Positions 31,666 through 40,441 of a DNA stretch of 64,000 nt are shown in pieces. The stretch comes from Luteibacter sp. Sphag1AF. Its GTDB lineage: Bacteria > Pseudomonadota > Gammaproteobacteria > Xanthomonadales > Rhodanobacteraceae. The position numbers were made by a program, and so were the translations under genes. The DNA lies in the NCBI RefSeq assembly GCF_014192715.1, contig NZ_JACHYH010000001.1:806001-870000 (forward strand), given 5' to 3'. Below the pieces are notes generated by a model. That model had not been told where the DNA came from. It did no database searches and saw only the letters and a program-made list of their open reading frames with translations. The stretch's first letter is position 1. Every line of letters starts with the position of its first letter.

Positions 31666-33024
31666 ATGCGTCCTAACCCCTTGAGCACGGCACTTTGCAC
31701 GGCAATCGCCCTCGGGCTGGTTGCCACCAGCCTGCCCTCGCATGCCCAGGCGCTGAAGCAGCCTGACGCACCCGCTGCATCGGCGACCACGGCGGCCGCG
31801 ATAGCCAGCAAGGCCGACGAACCGGTCAGCCTCGACGACATTCGCAACTTCACGCGCGTTTACCAGATCGTACGGCAGGCGTACGTCGAGAAACTCGACA
31901 ACAAGACCATCATGAAAGCGGCCATCAGCGGCATGCTTTCGGGCCTGGACCCGCACAGCGAGTACCTGGACAAGGAAGGTCTGGACGAGTTGGACGAAGA
32001 CACCACGGGCCAGTACGGCGGCCTGGGTATCGAAGTGCTGCAGGTCGACGGGCTGCTGAAAATCGTGTCGCCCATCGACGACACGCCCGCCTCCCGCGCC
32101 GGCATCAAGCCGGGCGACACGATCCTGAAAATCGACGGCAAGCTGATTGATGCGCAAAACATCGACGAGTCGTTCAAGAAGCTGCGCGGCGAGCCGGGCA
32201 GCAAGATCACGCTGACCATCCTTCACGAGAAAACCGACAAGCCCGTGGACATGCCATTGGTGCGCGAGCGCATCGCCATCACCAGTGTGAAAGTGCGCGA
32301 ACTGGTTCCGGGTTTTGCATACATCCGCATCAGCCAGTTCCAGGAAGACACCACCAGCGATCTGGACAAGAAGCTTGGTGAGCTCATCGCGAAGAACGGT
32401 GCACAGAAGGGCGCAGTGCTCGACCTGCGTTCCAATCCCGGCGGCCTGCTGACGGCAGCGGTGGGCGTCAGTGATGCGTTCCTGGACTCCGGCAACATCG
32501 TCACGACGAAGGGCCGCCTCCCCGACGCGAACCTGCGCTTCGATGCCCATCCTGGCGATCTGCTGCACGGCGCGCCGATGATCATCCTCACCGACAACGG
32601 CACGGCATCGGCTGCGGAAATCGTGTCTGGCGCACTGAAAGACAACCACCGCGCGCTCACCATGGGTCGTCGCACGTTCGGCAAGGGCGTTGTGCAAACG
32701 GTGCTTCCGCTGGACGACGAGCATGCGGTGAAGATCACCACGGCGCGCTACTACACGCCCAACGGCACGTCGATTCAGGCCGAGGGCATCAAGCCGGACA
32801 TTCCGCTGGCCGACCTTGCCGTGAACAAGGCAGACACGCCGCCGCAGCTCATCGGTTCGGAAGCCGACCTGCCCAATCATCTGGTCAACGAGAAAGCCAC
32901 GGTCGATGAGCAATCCACCGGTGACGATGAGGGCAAGCTTGCGATGGAAGACTATGCCCTCTCGCAGGCGCTGAATGTGCTTCGCGGCATGGCGCTGAAC
33001 CGCCCCACCACAGCCGCGAAGTAA
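31666..33024 (+). CDS. carboxy-terminal processing protease, S41 family
   Basis: A 452-residue exported serine protease of the CtpA/Prc type. It has a signal peptide (cleavage near SHAQA, residue 27), a PDZ domain (about 110-190, GLGIEVLQVDGLLKIVSP) and the S41 catalytic core. Catalytic Ser 315 lies in NGTASAAEI and Lys 340 in FGKGVVQT, spaced 25 residues as expected. It sits directly after envC. In other bacteria CtpA-type proteases with LytM partners degrade or regulate murein hydrolases, a plausible but inferred link. CGGAGA precedes the ATG. Confidence 0.93.
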   Translation: MRPNPLSTALCTAIALGLVATSLPSHAQALKQPDAPAASATTAAAIASKADEPVSLDDIRNFTRVYQIVRQAYVEKLDNKTIMKAAISGMLSGLDPHSEYLDKEGLDELDEDTTGQYGGLGIEVLQVDGLLKIVSPIDDTPASRAGIKPGDTILKIDGKLIDAQNIDESFKKLRGEPGSKITLTILHEKTDKPVDMPLVRERIAITSVKVRELVPGFAYIRISQFQEDTTSDLDKKLGELIAKNGAQKGAVLDLRSNPGGLLTAAVGVSDAFLDSGNIVTTKGRLPDANLRFDAHPGDLLHGAPMIILTDNGTASAAEIVSGALKDNHRALTMGRRTFGKGVVQTVLPLDDEHAVKITTARYYTPNGTSIQAEGIKPDIPLADLAVNKADTPPQLIGSEADLPNHLVNEKATVDEQSTGDDEGKLAMEDYALSQALNVLRGMALNRPTTAAK

Positions 33025-33195
33025 CAAACGCATACCGCCTTGATCCCGGCACGTTCGCGACGCAATTTTCAAGCCATGGAAATGGACGCTACCTACAACC
33101 GATGCCTGATGGCACCGGGATGGTGTGGATAGCAGGATGGTCGCGCGATCCGCTTGAGCGGATCGCTGCCCCCATCTCACCACAGGAAGAAAGCC

Positions 33196-33444
33196 ATGGC
33201 CAAGCAGACCAAAGCACAGATTCTCAGCCAGATTTTCAAACTGGGAGACGCGGTTCAGCGAAGCGAGAAATGCCGCGACCTGAAGCCGGAAACGGAGATC
33301 GACTACATCTCTGAGTCCGGTTCGCTCGACTCCGTGGTGACGAAGGTGGAAGGCATCTACGGCGTGAAACTGGACATGAAATCATTCGCCACGATTGATG
33401 ACGCCGCCAGCTATATCGAGAAGAACCAGACCAAAGGCGGCTGA
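33196..33444 (+). CDS. small tandem-duplicated protein, copy 1 (acyl-carrier-like pattern)
   Basis: An 82-residue soluble, Lys-rich protein with no signal peptide. AGGAAG lies 5-8 nt before the ATG. The second half, SGSLDSVVTKVEGIYGV followed by SFATIDDAASYIEKN, resembles the acyl-carrier-protein pattern (DSLD-x-V-x-x-x-x-E-x-x-x-G, then T-x-x-D-A-x-x-Y-I). Ser 43 would be the phosphopantetheine Ser, but the preceding Asp is Gly. Length matches an ACP (about 78). This is my inference; a stand-alone novel family is equally possible. Its paralogue lies 510 bp downstream with 11 substitutions in the first 78 residues, nearly all after residue 34. Confidence 0.75.
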   Translation: MAKQTKAQILSQIFKLGDAVQRSEKCRDLKPETEIDYISESGSLDSVVTKVEGIYGVKLDMKSFATIDDAASYIEKNQTKGG

Positions 33445-33490
33445 CTGGCTCGTGGCATCTGCGCGTGCCGTTGAAGCCGTGTTTGCAGGT

Positions 33491-33523
33491 GCGATCATCA
33501 GCCAGCCCATGGCGGATGATCGC
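33491..33523 (+). terminator. hairpin after small gene copy 1
   Basis: GCGATCATC (33491-33499) pairs with GATGATCGC (33515-33523), extended inward by GCCA/TGGC after one mismatch. A second small hairpin (33527-33540) follows. No T-run is present. Both hairpins are preserved in copy 2. Confidence 0.5.
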
Positions 33524-33705
33524 ACTGCGCTGGACAGCGCGCGGCGCACCCGCACGCACGCGCGCAACGCAAGTTTCAAGCCATGGAAATGCACACTGCC
33601 TACAACCGATGCCTGATGGCACCGAAGTGTTGTGGATAGCAGGATGGCCGCGCGATCCGCTTGAGTGGATCGTCGCACCCACCCTCTCACCACAGGAAGA
33701 AAGCC

Positions 33706-33951
33706 ATGGCCAAGCAGACCAAAGCACAGATTCTCAGCCAGATTTTCAAGCTGGGAGACACGGTTCAGCGAAGCGAGAAATGCCGCGACCTGAAGCCTGA
33801 AACGGAAGTCCGAATCATCGAAGAGTCCGGTTCGCTCGACTCTGTGGTGAAGAAGCTGGAAGGCATCTACGGCGTGACATTGAACGTGAAGTCATTCGCC
33901 ACGATTGACGACGCCGCCGGCTACATCGAGAAGAACCAGAAAGACGGCTGA
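33706..33951 (+). CDS. small tandem-duplicated protein, copy 2
   Basis: An 81-residue paralogue of the preceding gene. The first 34 residues are identical except A19T. The segment before the GSLD motif differs most (EIDYISE in copy 1, EVRIIEE here), followed by T49K, V51L, K58T, D60N, M61V and S72G. The GSLDSVV motif and SFATIDDAA are kept. The same AGGAAG ribosome site precedes the ATG. Sparing of the leader and N-terminus, with changes clustered in the middle, suggests a recent duplication that is diversifying, or partial gene conversion. Confidence 0.75.
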   Translation: MAKQTKAQILSQIFKLGDTVQRSEKCRDLKPETEVRIIEESGSLDSVVKKLEGIYGVTLNVKSFATIDDAAGYIEKNQKDG

Positions 33952-33996
33952 CTGGCTCATGGCATCTGCCGGTGCCAGTGAAGCCCTGTTGCAGAT

Positions 33997-34048
33997 GCGA
34001 TCATCGGCCAGCCCATGGTGGATGATCGCACTGCGCTGCAAAGCGCAG
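33997..34048 (+). terminator. two hairpins after small gene copy 2
   Basis: GCGATCATC (33997-34005) pairs with GATGATCGC (34021-34029); a G-C pair of copy 1 is a G-U pair here, so the stem is kept. A perfect 7-bp stem with a GCAA (GNRA-type) tetraloop follows at 34031-34048. It lies between convergent small gene and tatC, 10 bp from the tatC stop. Confidence 0.55.
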
Positions 34049-34058
34049 CACGCGTGGG

Positions 34059-34829
34059 TCAGGGAACCAGATCAGTGGCAGGTGTTGGCTTGAGCAGGAA
34101 GCGCACGGCCAGCAGGCCAACCTCGTAAAGCAGGCACATCGGAATGGCCAGCATCACCATGGACAGGAGGTCAGGCGGCGTGATGAAGGCGGAAATCGCA
34201 AACGCGCCCACGATGGCGTAAGGGCGCCCCTTGCTGAGCTTGGCCGCATCGACCACACCTACCGCCGCGAGAATCACCACAGCCACGGGCACCTCAAAAC
34301 ACAGCCCGAACGCAAAGAACATCAACGTGACGAAGTCGAGGTAGTGCGTGATGTCGGTCATCATCTGCACACCCTGCGGTGTCACGGCTGTCAGGAATTT
34401 GAAGGCCGCGGGCATCACCACGTAGTACGCGAATGCGCAGCCCGCGTAGAACAGAAAGAGCGCAGCCACCAGTAGCGGGCGCGCGAGCCGCTTCTCGTGC
34501 CGGTACAGGCCGGGACTGACGAACGCCCACAGCTGATACAGAATCATCGGCATGCTTATGAACAGTGCCACATAGAACGCCAGTTTCAGCGGCGTGACGA
34601 AAGGACTGGCCACCTCGGTCGCAATCAGATGCGCGCCGGCTGGCATCTTCTCCACCAGCGGCAGCGCCAGCTCGGCGTACAGCCAGTTGGCAACAGGCAC
34701 CAGCGCCAGCAACACAAGCAACAGGGTGACAATCGCGCGCAGCAGGCGGGAGCGCAGCTCGATCAGGTGGGAAAACAGTCCTTCCTCAAGCACGTCCTGA
34801 GGCGACGGATCGGGATCAGCCACGGTCAT
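34059..34829 (-). CDS. tatC: Sec-independent protein translocase subunit TatC
   Basis: A 256-residue inner-membrane protein with six transmembrane helices, the twin-arginine signal-peptide receptor of the Tat system. Characteristic segments are the N-terminal [12 protein letters not shown], the loop [12 protein letters not shown] (containing the conserved Pro and Glu), the EVP motif of the fourth helix (CFEVPVAVV) and [10 protein letters not shown]. The ATG at 34829 lies inside the end of tatB and has AGGA about 10 nt upstream; an alternative ATG at 34847 adds six residues. It is the last gene of tatABC. Confidence 0.96.
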   Translation of the reverse strand: MTVADPDPSPQDVLEEGLFSHLIELRSRLLRAIVTLLLVLLALVPVANWLYAELALPLVEKMPAGAHLIATEVASPFVTPLKLAFYVALFISMPMILYQLWAFVSPGLYRHEKRLARPLLVAALFLFYAGCAFAYYVVMPAAFKFLTAVTPQGVQMMTDITHYLDFVTLMFFAFGLCFEVPVAVVILAAVGVVDAAKLSKGRPYAIVGAFAISAFITPPDLLSMVMLAIPMCLLYEVGLLAVRFLLKPTPATDLVP

Positions 34830-35268
34830 GCGTTGAATTCCTGACATCCGTTTCGGGTTCGGGCGCCGCATCCACCGGCGTGGGGACCTTGTTCAGCGGC
34901 AACATGTGCTCGTTCGGGTCGGGCGCTGGCTGGGGCGTCGAGGTAATGCGCGCGTCGGCGATCACCTCACGAACGCTGTCGTGGGCCGATTTGACCTCAC
35001 CCTGCCACTGTTCCGCCGTACCCCGGATGCCGTCGCGGACACTGTCCTGGGCCTGGCGTGCCGTCTCTGCCGTCTCCCGCAGCGTTCGGCGGATTTCCTC
35101 AGCCTGGATTTCGCGCTCCACTTCCGCACGAACGCTGTCCCAGCCGTTGCGCATGCGACGTATCAGGGCGCCAGCCGTGCGTGCGGCCCCGGGAAGTTTC
35201 TCGGGGCCCAGCACCACCAGAGCCACAATCGCCAGCAGCAGCAGTTTGCCGAAGCTGATCTCGATCAT
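34816..35268 (-). CDS. tatB: Sec-independent protein translocase subunit TatB
   Basis: A 150-residue TatB. The N-terminal transmembrane helix has the conserved Glu at position 3 and the GPEKLP hinge ([20 protein letters not shown], then GPEKLP). A long amphipathic helix follows (about 30-100), then a Pro-rich, acidic tail. It partners with TatC in recognising twin-arginine precursors. Its 3' end overlaps tatC by 14 nt, and it follows tatA by 12 bp. Confidence 0.94.
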   Translation of the reverse strand: MIEISFGKLLLLAIVALVVLGPEKLPGAARTAGALIRRMRNGWDSVRAEVEREIQAEEIRRTLRETAETARQAQDSVRDGIRGTAEQWQGEVKSAHDSVREVIADARITSTPQPAPDPNEHMLPLNKVPTPVDAAPEPETDVRNSTHDRG

Positions 35269-35280
35269 GAGCGGGGTGGA

Positions 35281-35538
35281 TCAGTTGCCGCGGTCGCGCG
35301 GCGTAGCGTTGTTGTCGGCGCTGGACGGAGGAACGGGATTGACCGGCGGCGGGTCGGCGCGCAGGTGCTCGGCATCCTGACGCTCACGCTCGCCCTTTGC
35401 CTCTTCGTCGCCGCCATCCATGCCCTTCTTGAAGTCGCGCATGGCGCCGCCAAGGTCAGATCCGATGTTGCGCAGCTTCTTCGTACCAAAAATGAGTACG
35501 ACGACGAGTAACAGAAGAACGATATGGGTGATGCTCAT
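35281..35538 (-). CDS. tatA: Sec-independent protein translocase subunit TatA
   Basis: An 85-residue TatA, the pore- or membrane-thinning subunit of the Tat translocase. Visible are the N-terminal helix [20 protein letters not shown], the [14 protein letters not shown] hinge and amphipathic helix, and a highly charged Pro-rich tail. The ATG at 35538 gives the canonical short N-terminus; an upstream ATG at 35565 adds nine residues before it and is unlikely. First gene of tatABC, 63 bp after the SYLF gene. Confidence 0.95.
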   Translation of the reverse strand: MSITHIVLLLLVVVLIFGTKKLRNIGSDLGGAMRDFKKGMDGGDEEAKGERERQDAEHLRADPPPVNPVPPSSADNNATPRDRGN

Positions 35539-35601
35539 AGGGGCCTCGATGCGCTCGCCCGGCAAAATCGCTTTACCGGGCTACCGCAGGATTGGACGGT
35601 G

Positions 35602-36291
35602 TTACCGCTGAGTGTACTCCTCCAGGCGGTCGCGGAAGTCGACGACCTGGCTCGGCACGTTCTGGACGCCACCTTCAAAGATACGCCGGGGCGTCACGCC
35701 GCTGCCATAGATGGCCTCGTTGGCGTCGTTGTCGATGCGCAGGGAGGCGCCGTCCAGCGCAATGCCCGCAAACAGGCCCTTGGAGCGCGAATAGGAGTAA
35801 ATCTCAGCCTTCAGCTGGCCATCGGTGGACGCGGTGGCCGTGCGGCCCACGGGACCGGCGGCGGCCGAGGCATCGGCACCAAGGGTGAATTTTCCGTTGA
35901 CGATCGAATCCACACCCCGTTCGGTGCGGAACACCAGAATCAGGTCGGTGGACGAAATGCCGATCTGGAAGCCCACGCTGGCGCCCGTGATGCTCATGAA
36001 GCTGGGGTTGGACCAGGTGCCGTCCGGCCCCTTCACCGAAATGAGGCCCTCACCCCGGCGGCCGCCGAAGACAAAGCTGGCCTTGACCATATCCGGCACC
36101 ACGGCAATGGCACGGGCGTTTTTCAGCAGGTCGCTGGGGATGGCCTTGTCCGGCGCATCGTTGACCATGTCGTTCAACACCTGCACCGCGTTTTTCGCGC
36201 GCACAAGCGGCGGGTCTTCGGCGTGGGCCGCCATGGCGGGCACGAAAGCGAGCAGGCCAAGAATCAGCAGGCGATGCAGGCGATAGGTCAT
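35602..36291 (-). CDS. exported SYLF-domain (YSC84-like) lipid-binding protein
   Basis: A 229-residue protein with a signal peptide (cleavage after AHA, residue 24) and a SYLF domain covering nearly the whole mature chain. Segments typical of the family are ILKNARAIAVVPDMVKASFV-like, FGGRRGEGLISVK, GASVGFQIGISSTDLILVF and SRSKGLFAGIALDGA. Eukaryotic SYLF domains bind phosphoinositides; the bacterial role is unknown but envelope-associated. It precedes tatABC in the same direction and may share its transcript. Confidence 0.88.
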   Translation of the reverse strand: MTYRLHRLLILGLLAFVPAMAAHAEDPPLVRAKNAVQVLNDMVNDAPDKAIPSDLLKNARAIAVVPDMVKASFVFGGRRGEGLISVKGPDGTWSNPSFMSITGASVGFQIGISSTDLILVFRTERGVDSIVNGKFTLGADASAAAGPVGRTATASTDGQLKAEIYSYSRSKGLFAGIALDGASLRIDNDANEAIYGSGVTPRRIFEGGVQNVPSQVVDFRDRLEEYTQR

Positions 36292-36337
36292 CGAAGAAGC
36301 TCCTTGAGTTTCAGGTTCGTTGGCGACTGCGGCATCG

Positions 36338-36351
36338 CCACCACATGGTGG
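36338..36351. promoter_or_regulatory. CCACCA/TGGTGG palindrome between SYLF and hemH
   Basis: A perfect 6-bp inverted repeat with a 2-nt spacer lies in the 113-bp divergent promoter region. It could be an operator for either gene. No known motif was matched. Confidence 0.25.
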
Positions 36352-36404
36352 GGCTGCAGCCTTGTGGCAGACTCTTAAGCTTCAGACCGCTTGTGAAGTC
36401 GAAA

Positions 36405-37526
36405 ATGCCAGGTACCCCGAACTATACCGGCCTTGCCGGGTATTCCCATGACGTGCCGGCGCAGGCAGCCGTCCTGCTGGTTAATCTTGGTACACCTGAG
36501 GCACCTACCGCCGCCGCCGTGCGCCCGTACCTCGCGCAGTTCCTGGGCGATCCGCGGGTGATCGAGTATCCGCGCTGGCTGTGGAAGCTGATTCTGCACG
36601 GCATCATCCTGCGCGTCCGGCCGGCCCGCTCGGCGCACGCCTATTCGCGGGTATGGACACCGGAAGGCTCGCCGCTGCGCGTCGGCAGCGAAGCGCTGGC
36701 CGCGGGTTTGCAGGCCGAGCTCGGCCGCCGTCGATCCGGCCCGATTCGCGTGGCGCTGGCCATGCGCTATGGCCGTCCGGCCATCGCCGACACGATCCGC
36801 CAGTTGCAGAACGAAGGCGTGCGACGCCTGCTGGTGCTGCCGCTGTACCCGCAGTACTCGGCAACGTCCACCGGCACCGTGCTGGACGCCGTGGCTGACA
36901 CGATCAAGACGATGCGCTGGCCGCCCGAACTGCGCACGATCAACGATTATCACGACGAACCGGCCTACATCACCGCGCTGGCCGACAGCATCCGCGCGCA
37001 CTGGGCCACGCATGGCCGCGGCGAAAAACTGCTGATGAGCTTCCACGGCATCCCCGAACGCTACGTGCGCGCGGGTGATCCTTATTTCTGCCACTGCCAC
37101 GCCACGGCACGCCTGTTGCGCGAAGCGCTGGGGCTCAGCGAAGCGGAAGCGCTTTTCAGCTTCCAGTCGCGCGTGGGTCGCGAGCGGTGGCTGCACCCGT
37201 ACACCGACGAAACCGTGCGCGAACTGGGCGCGGCAGGTGTTCGCCGGATTGACGTGGTGAGCCCCGGATTTGCCGTTGACTGCCTGGAAACCCTGGAAGA
37301 AATCGCGATGCAGAACGCCGAATTCTTCCGCGAGGCCGGCGGCGAAACGCTCAGCTACATCCCCTGCCTCAATGCCGGTGCCGCCCACGTCAATGTGCTT
37401 GGCGACCTGGTACTGCGCCACACCCAGGGCTGGCCGGAGTTCGCCCAGGACTACGACAACGCTGCGGTTGCTACCCGGCTGGCAGCCTCGCGCCAGTGCG
37501 CCCGCGAGGTGCAGAGCCGTGCGTGA
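36405..37526 (+). CDS. hemH: ferrochelatase
   Basis: A 373-residue ferrochelatase, which inserts Fe2+ into protoporphyrin IX as the last step of protoheme synthesis. The signature SFHGIPERYVRAGDPY with the metal-ligand His is intact, as are the N-terminal AAVLLVNLGTPEAP and the C-terminal VSPGFAVDCLETLEEI with the conserved Glu. Cys residues in YFCHCHATA are noted, but an Fe-S site cannot be concluded. The ATG at 36405 is chosen because it precedes the conserved core by about 20 residues and has GAAG upstream. It overlaps the next gene by 8 nt. It supplies heme for the oxidase genes nearby. Confidence 0.95.
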   Translation: MPGTPNYTGLAGYSHDVPAQAAVLLVNLGTPEAPTAAAVRPYLAQFLGDPRVIEYPRWLWKLILHGIILRVRPARSAHAYSRVWTPEGSPLRVGSEALAAGLQAELGRRRSGPIRVALAMRYGRPAIADTIRQLQNEGVRRLLVLPLYPQYSATSTGTVLDAVADTIKTMRWPPELRTINDYHDEPAYITALADSIRAHWATHGRGEKLLMSFHGIPERYVRAGDPYFCHCHATARLLREALGLSEAEALFSFQSRVGRERWLHPYTDETVRELGAAGVRRIDVVSPGFAVDCLETLEEIAMQNAEFFREAGGETLSYIPCLNAGAAHVNVLGDLVLRHTQGWPEFAQDYDNAAVATRLAASRQCAREVQSRA

Positions 37527-38355
37527 CCTGACCATCAAGACCCCGTTCCTGACCCTCGGCGCACGCGAATGGGGCAACCCGGATGGCGAGCCGCTGGTGA
37601 TGCTGCATGGCTGGCTCGACAACGCGTCCAGCTTCGACCTGCTGGCGCCCTTGCTGGCAACGCGCTTTCGCGTCATTGCGCTGGATCTCCCCGGCCACGG
37701 CCATTCGGACCATCTGCCAGCAGGTGTGGACTACCACTACATCGACTACGTACGTGGCGCGCTCGCGGCTGTCGACGCGCTGGGTCTTCCGCGCTTTCAT
37801 CTGCTGGGGCATTCGCTGGGCGCGGGTGTGGCCACGCTGCTGGCCGTGGCCGCTCCCGAACGGGTGCGACGCCTGCTGCTGATCGAAGGCCTGGGGCCAC
37901 TTGGCGATGATGGCTCGCGCACGCTGGACCGCTTCCGCGACGCGCTGTCCGCACCACCGCGCCAGGACCGCAACCTGCGCGTCTTCCCGGACATCGACAC
38001 TGCCGTCGCGGCGCGCGTCGCCGTCGGAGGTCTTGCAGAACATCTGGCCCGCCTCATTGTGGAACGCGGCCTGCGCGAGGTGCCCGGCGGCTTCAGCTGG
38101 CGAAGCGATCCGCGCCTGTCCGGGCAGACCGTGATCCGCTTTGCGGAAACACAGGTGATGGCGCTGCTGCTTGGTCTTGCCGCGCCCACTGCCCTGCTGC
38201 TGGCGCGGCCGCATGCGCCGTACCTGGAACCGGAAGCCATGCAGGTGCGCATCGACTGCGTCGAAGACATCCGCGTCCAGACCATGGACGGCGGACATCA
38301 CCTGCACCTGGAGCACCCGGACGCTGTCGCTGCCTGGGCGCTGGCATTCGCCTGA
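37519..38355 (+). CDS. alpha/beta hydrolase
   Basis: A 278-residue alpha/beta-hydrolase fold enzyme. The nucleophile elbow GHSLG places Ser at residue 99, the oxyanion region is MLHGWLDNASSFD, and the C-terminal catalytic His lies in DGGHHLHLEHP. The substrate is unknown; it resembles the MEST/epoxide-hydrolase-like group. The GTG start lies inside the end of hemH (8-nt overlap), so the two are coupled. It converges on ctaB with only 2 bp between the stops. Confidence 0.88.
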   Translation: MRDLTIKTPFLTLGAREWGNPDGEPLVMLHGWLDNASSFDLLAPLLATRFRVIALDLPGHGHSDHLPAGVDYHYIDYVRGALAAVDALGLPRFHLLGHSLGAGVATLLAVAAPERVRRLLLIEGLGPLGDDGSRTLDRFRDALSAPPRQDRNLRVFPDIDTAVAARVAVGGLAEHLARLIVERGLREVPGGFSWRSDPRLSGQTVIRFAETQVMALLLGLAAPTALLLARPHAPYLEPEAMQVRIDCVEDIRVQTMDGGHHLHLEHPDAVAAWALAFA

Positions 38356-38357
38356 GG

Positions 38358-39275
38358 TCAGACCACCGGGTCGAGACTGAAAGCCGGATGGATCACTGGC
38401 TGCACCAGCCAGTGATCCGCCAGCAGGAACGCGAACAACACCATCAGGTACACGATGGAATAGTTGAACGCCTTCATTGCAAACAGTTCGTCCGGCGGGT
38501 TGAACAGGCGGATGGCGTAGTAGAGAAAACCAACGCCCAGCACCACGGCACCAAACAGGTAAATGAGCCCGCTCATGCCTGTGAAGTACGGCAGCAGCGT
38601 CACCAGGAAAAGCAGCACGGTGTAAAACAGGATGTGCCAGCGCGTGTACACGACGCCATGGGTCACCGGCAGCATCGGCACCTGGGCACGTGCGTAATCG
38701 TCACGGCGGAAAATGGCCAGCGCCCAGAAGTGCGGCGGCGTCCACACGAAGATGATGAGCAGCAGCTGCAATGCGTACGGATGCAGCGAATTGGTGACCG
38801 CGACCCATCCCAGCACGGGCGGCGCGGCACCGGCAAGGCCACCGATCACGATGTTCTGTGGCGTGGCACGCTTCAGGTAAGCCGTATAGATCACGGCATA
38901 GCCGATCAGCGAGAAGAACGTGAGCACCGCGGTCAGCATGTTCACCAGGAACACCAGCACCAGCATGGCGAGGATGCCCAGCGACATCGCAAACACGAAC
39001 ACCTGGCGCGACGTCAGATTGCCGGTGGCCAGCGGACGGTGCGCCGTACGCGCCATGACCTTGTCGATGCGCTGATCAATCAGGTGATTGAATGCCGCTG
39101 CCGAAGCCGATGCCATCCAGATGCCGATGGTGCCAAACAGCGCGGCATGCCATGTGGGCAGCACACGCACGCCGTTGGAATCCACGGCGAGAAACATGCC
39201 GATGACCGCGCAGAACACCAGCAGCGCCACCACGCGCGGCTTGGTCAGTTCCATGTATTCCTTGAACTTGCTCAT
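38358..39275 (-). CDS. ctaB: protoheme IX farnesyltransferase (heme O synthase)
   Basis: A 305-residue UbiA-family membrane prenyltransferase with nine predicted helices. It converts protoheme to heme O. The first Asp-rich motif is [20 protein letters not shown], and the conserved second-loop segment [20 protein letters not shown] is present. It lies directly downstream of ctaA (2-bp gap) in the heme A synthesis cluster. Its last coding bases contain a 12-bp perfect inverted repeat. Confidence 0.96.
   Translation of the reverse strand: MSKFKEYMELTKPRVVALLVFCAVIGMFLAVDSNGVRVLPTWHAALFGTIGIWMASASAAAFNHLIDQRIDKVMARTAHRPLATGNLTSRQVFVFAMSLGILAMLVLVFLVNMLTAVLTFFSLIGYAVIYTAYLKRATPQNIVIGGLAGAAPPVLGWVAVTNSLHPYALQLLLIIFVWTPPHFWALAIFRRDDYARAQVPMLPVTHGVVYTRWHILFYTVLLFLVTLLPYFTGMSGLIYLFGAVVLGVGFLYYAIRLFNPPDELFAMKAFNYSIVYLMVLFAFLLADHWLVQPVIHPAFSLDPVV
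38391..38417. terminator. 12-bp perfect hairpin inside the 3' end of ctaB
   Basis: Arms 38391-38402 and 38406-38417 are perfectly complementary with a 3-nt loop. It lies 36 nt beyond the hydrolase stop on the plus strand and encodes part of the CtaB C-terminus on the minus strand. No T-run on either side. Confidence 0.5.
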
Positions 39276-39277
39276 CG

Positions 39278-40441
39278 TCAGCGTCCCGCCGTCAAGGCAA
39301 GTTGTAGGGATGGCAGCCGCTGCACACGCGCAAGCGCGGCCAGCAGCGTGAACAGCAACAGCGCGGCCACACCGTTGTGTGCCGTTGCCACCGGCAGCGG
39401 AAGCCCCAGGTGAACGTTGCCGATGCCGAGCACGATCTGCGCCACGAGCACCACGCCCACCGCGATGCCCAGCTTGCGCAGCCCCGCCCGCGCGAGGCGG
39501 TGCGACAGCCAGCCGAGGTAGCAAAAGACCACCAGCGCGCCGATGCGGTGGGTGATCTGGATCGCACTGCGCGCACTCATGTCCAGCACGCCGCCTTCGT
39601 AATTCACGCCCACGCCGCGCCACAGAATGAACGCTTCATGGAAATCCGTATCAGGCCACCAAGCGCCCAGACACTTCGGGAAATCCGTACCGCAAGCCAG
39701 CGCCGCGTAGTTGGAACTGGTCCAGCCGCCCAGCGCAATCTGGATCACCAGCACCACGATGCCCACAGCGATGGGCGCACGGAGCGCGCGCAGCGCGTCG
39801 TCACGCGTACCGACACCCGCGTAACGCAACGCGGCCCACGCAAGCAGCCCGAACGTGGCCAGACCACCCAGCAGATGCCCCATCACCACGATGGGCTTGA
39901 GCAGCAGCGTGACCGTCCACATGCCAAGCATGGCTTGAAAAATGATGACCGCCAGCGCAACCACGCTGACCTTCCACGCGCCCGGACGATCCAGCCGCGC
40001 TGCCACAATCAGCGGCAACGCGATGGCGAGCGCGGACAACGCAGAGGAAATCATGTGCTCGCCCCGCATGTACATGACCACACCCACGGCGGCGAACACC
40101 GCAGCAGCCGCCAGCGTGGCCACCGCCCAACGGCGGCGCCATGCGGCGATCAGCGCCATGGCCAGCGTCATCATGCCGAGGCCACCGGCAAGGAAACGGT
40201 GCACCTGCTCGCGCCATGCCTTGTGGTTTTCGTACGGGCGATCCGGGAAGGCCTCGTTGGCCTGCGCGATGTCCTGCGCATGCCCCGGCCACGTGGCCTT
40301 GCCGTAGCAGGTGGGCCAGTCCGGACACGACAGTCCGGCGTTGGACAGGCGCACGAACGCGCCGAACATCACAATGCAAAAAGCAAACACCGCCGCCAGC
40401 AAACCCAGCGTGCGAAGAATTTTCAGCGTACGTGCCGACAT
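39278..40441 (-). CDS. ctaA: heme A synthase (COX15/CtaA family)
   Basis: A 387-residue membrane protein with eight predicted helices that oxidises heme O to heme A. Conserved features are [22 protein letters not shown] near the N-terminus, with the heme-ligand His residues in [14 protein letters not shown] and, in the second bundle, [12 protein letters not shown] and [11 protein letters not shown]. The extra internal region around 120-150 is Ala-rich. The start overlaps the stop of the SCO-like gene by 1 nt. Confidence 0.94.
   Translation of the reverse strand: MSARTLKILRTLGLLAAVFAFCIVMFGAFVRLSNAGLSCPDWPTCYGKATWPGHAQDIAQANEAFPDRPYENHKAWREQVHRFLAGGLGMMTLAMALIAAWRRRWAVATLAAAAVFAAVGVVMYMRGEHMISSALSALAIALPLIVAARLDRPGAWKVSVVALAVIIFQAMLGMWTVTLLLKPIVVMGHLLGGLATFGLLAWAALRYAGVGTRDDALRALRAPIAVGIVVLVIQIALGGWTSSNYAALACGTDFPKCLGAWWPDTDFHEAFILWRGVGVNYEGGVLDMSARSAIQITHRIGALVVFCYLGWLSHRLARAGLRKLGIAVGVVLVAQIVLGIGNVHLGLPLPVATAHNGVAALLLFTLLAALARVQRLPSLQLALTAGR

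Larger units (their letters stand above)
33061..33545 (+). repeat. first copy of a ~500-bp tandem direct duplication
   Basis: The unit includes an upstream leader (shared CAAGCCATGGAAATG, ACAACCGATGCCTGATGGCA and GATAGCAGGATGG blocks), a complete small gene, and a 3' tail with two hairpins. It aligns to 33568-34055. The start codons are 510 bp apart. Similarity may begin up to about 15 bp further left. Confidence 0.88.
33568..34055 (+). repeat. second copy of the ~500-bp tandem direct duplication
   Basis: It aligns with 33061-33545 through leader, gene and 3' hairpins. It ends right at the convergent tatC gene. Confidence 0.88.

Noticed and set aside
33025-34058. Possible CRISPR or integron-like array
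   Set aside because: There are only two ~500-bp units that contain genes; no short regularly spaced repeats or integrase.
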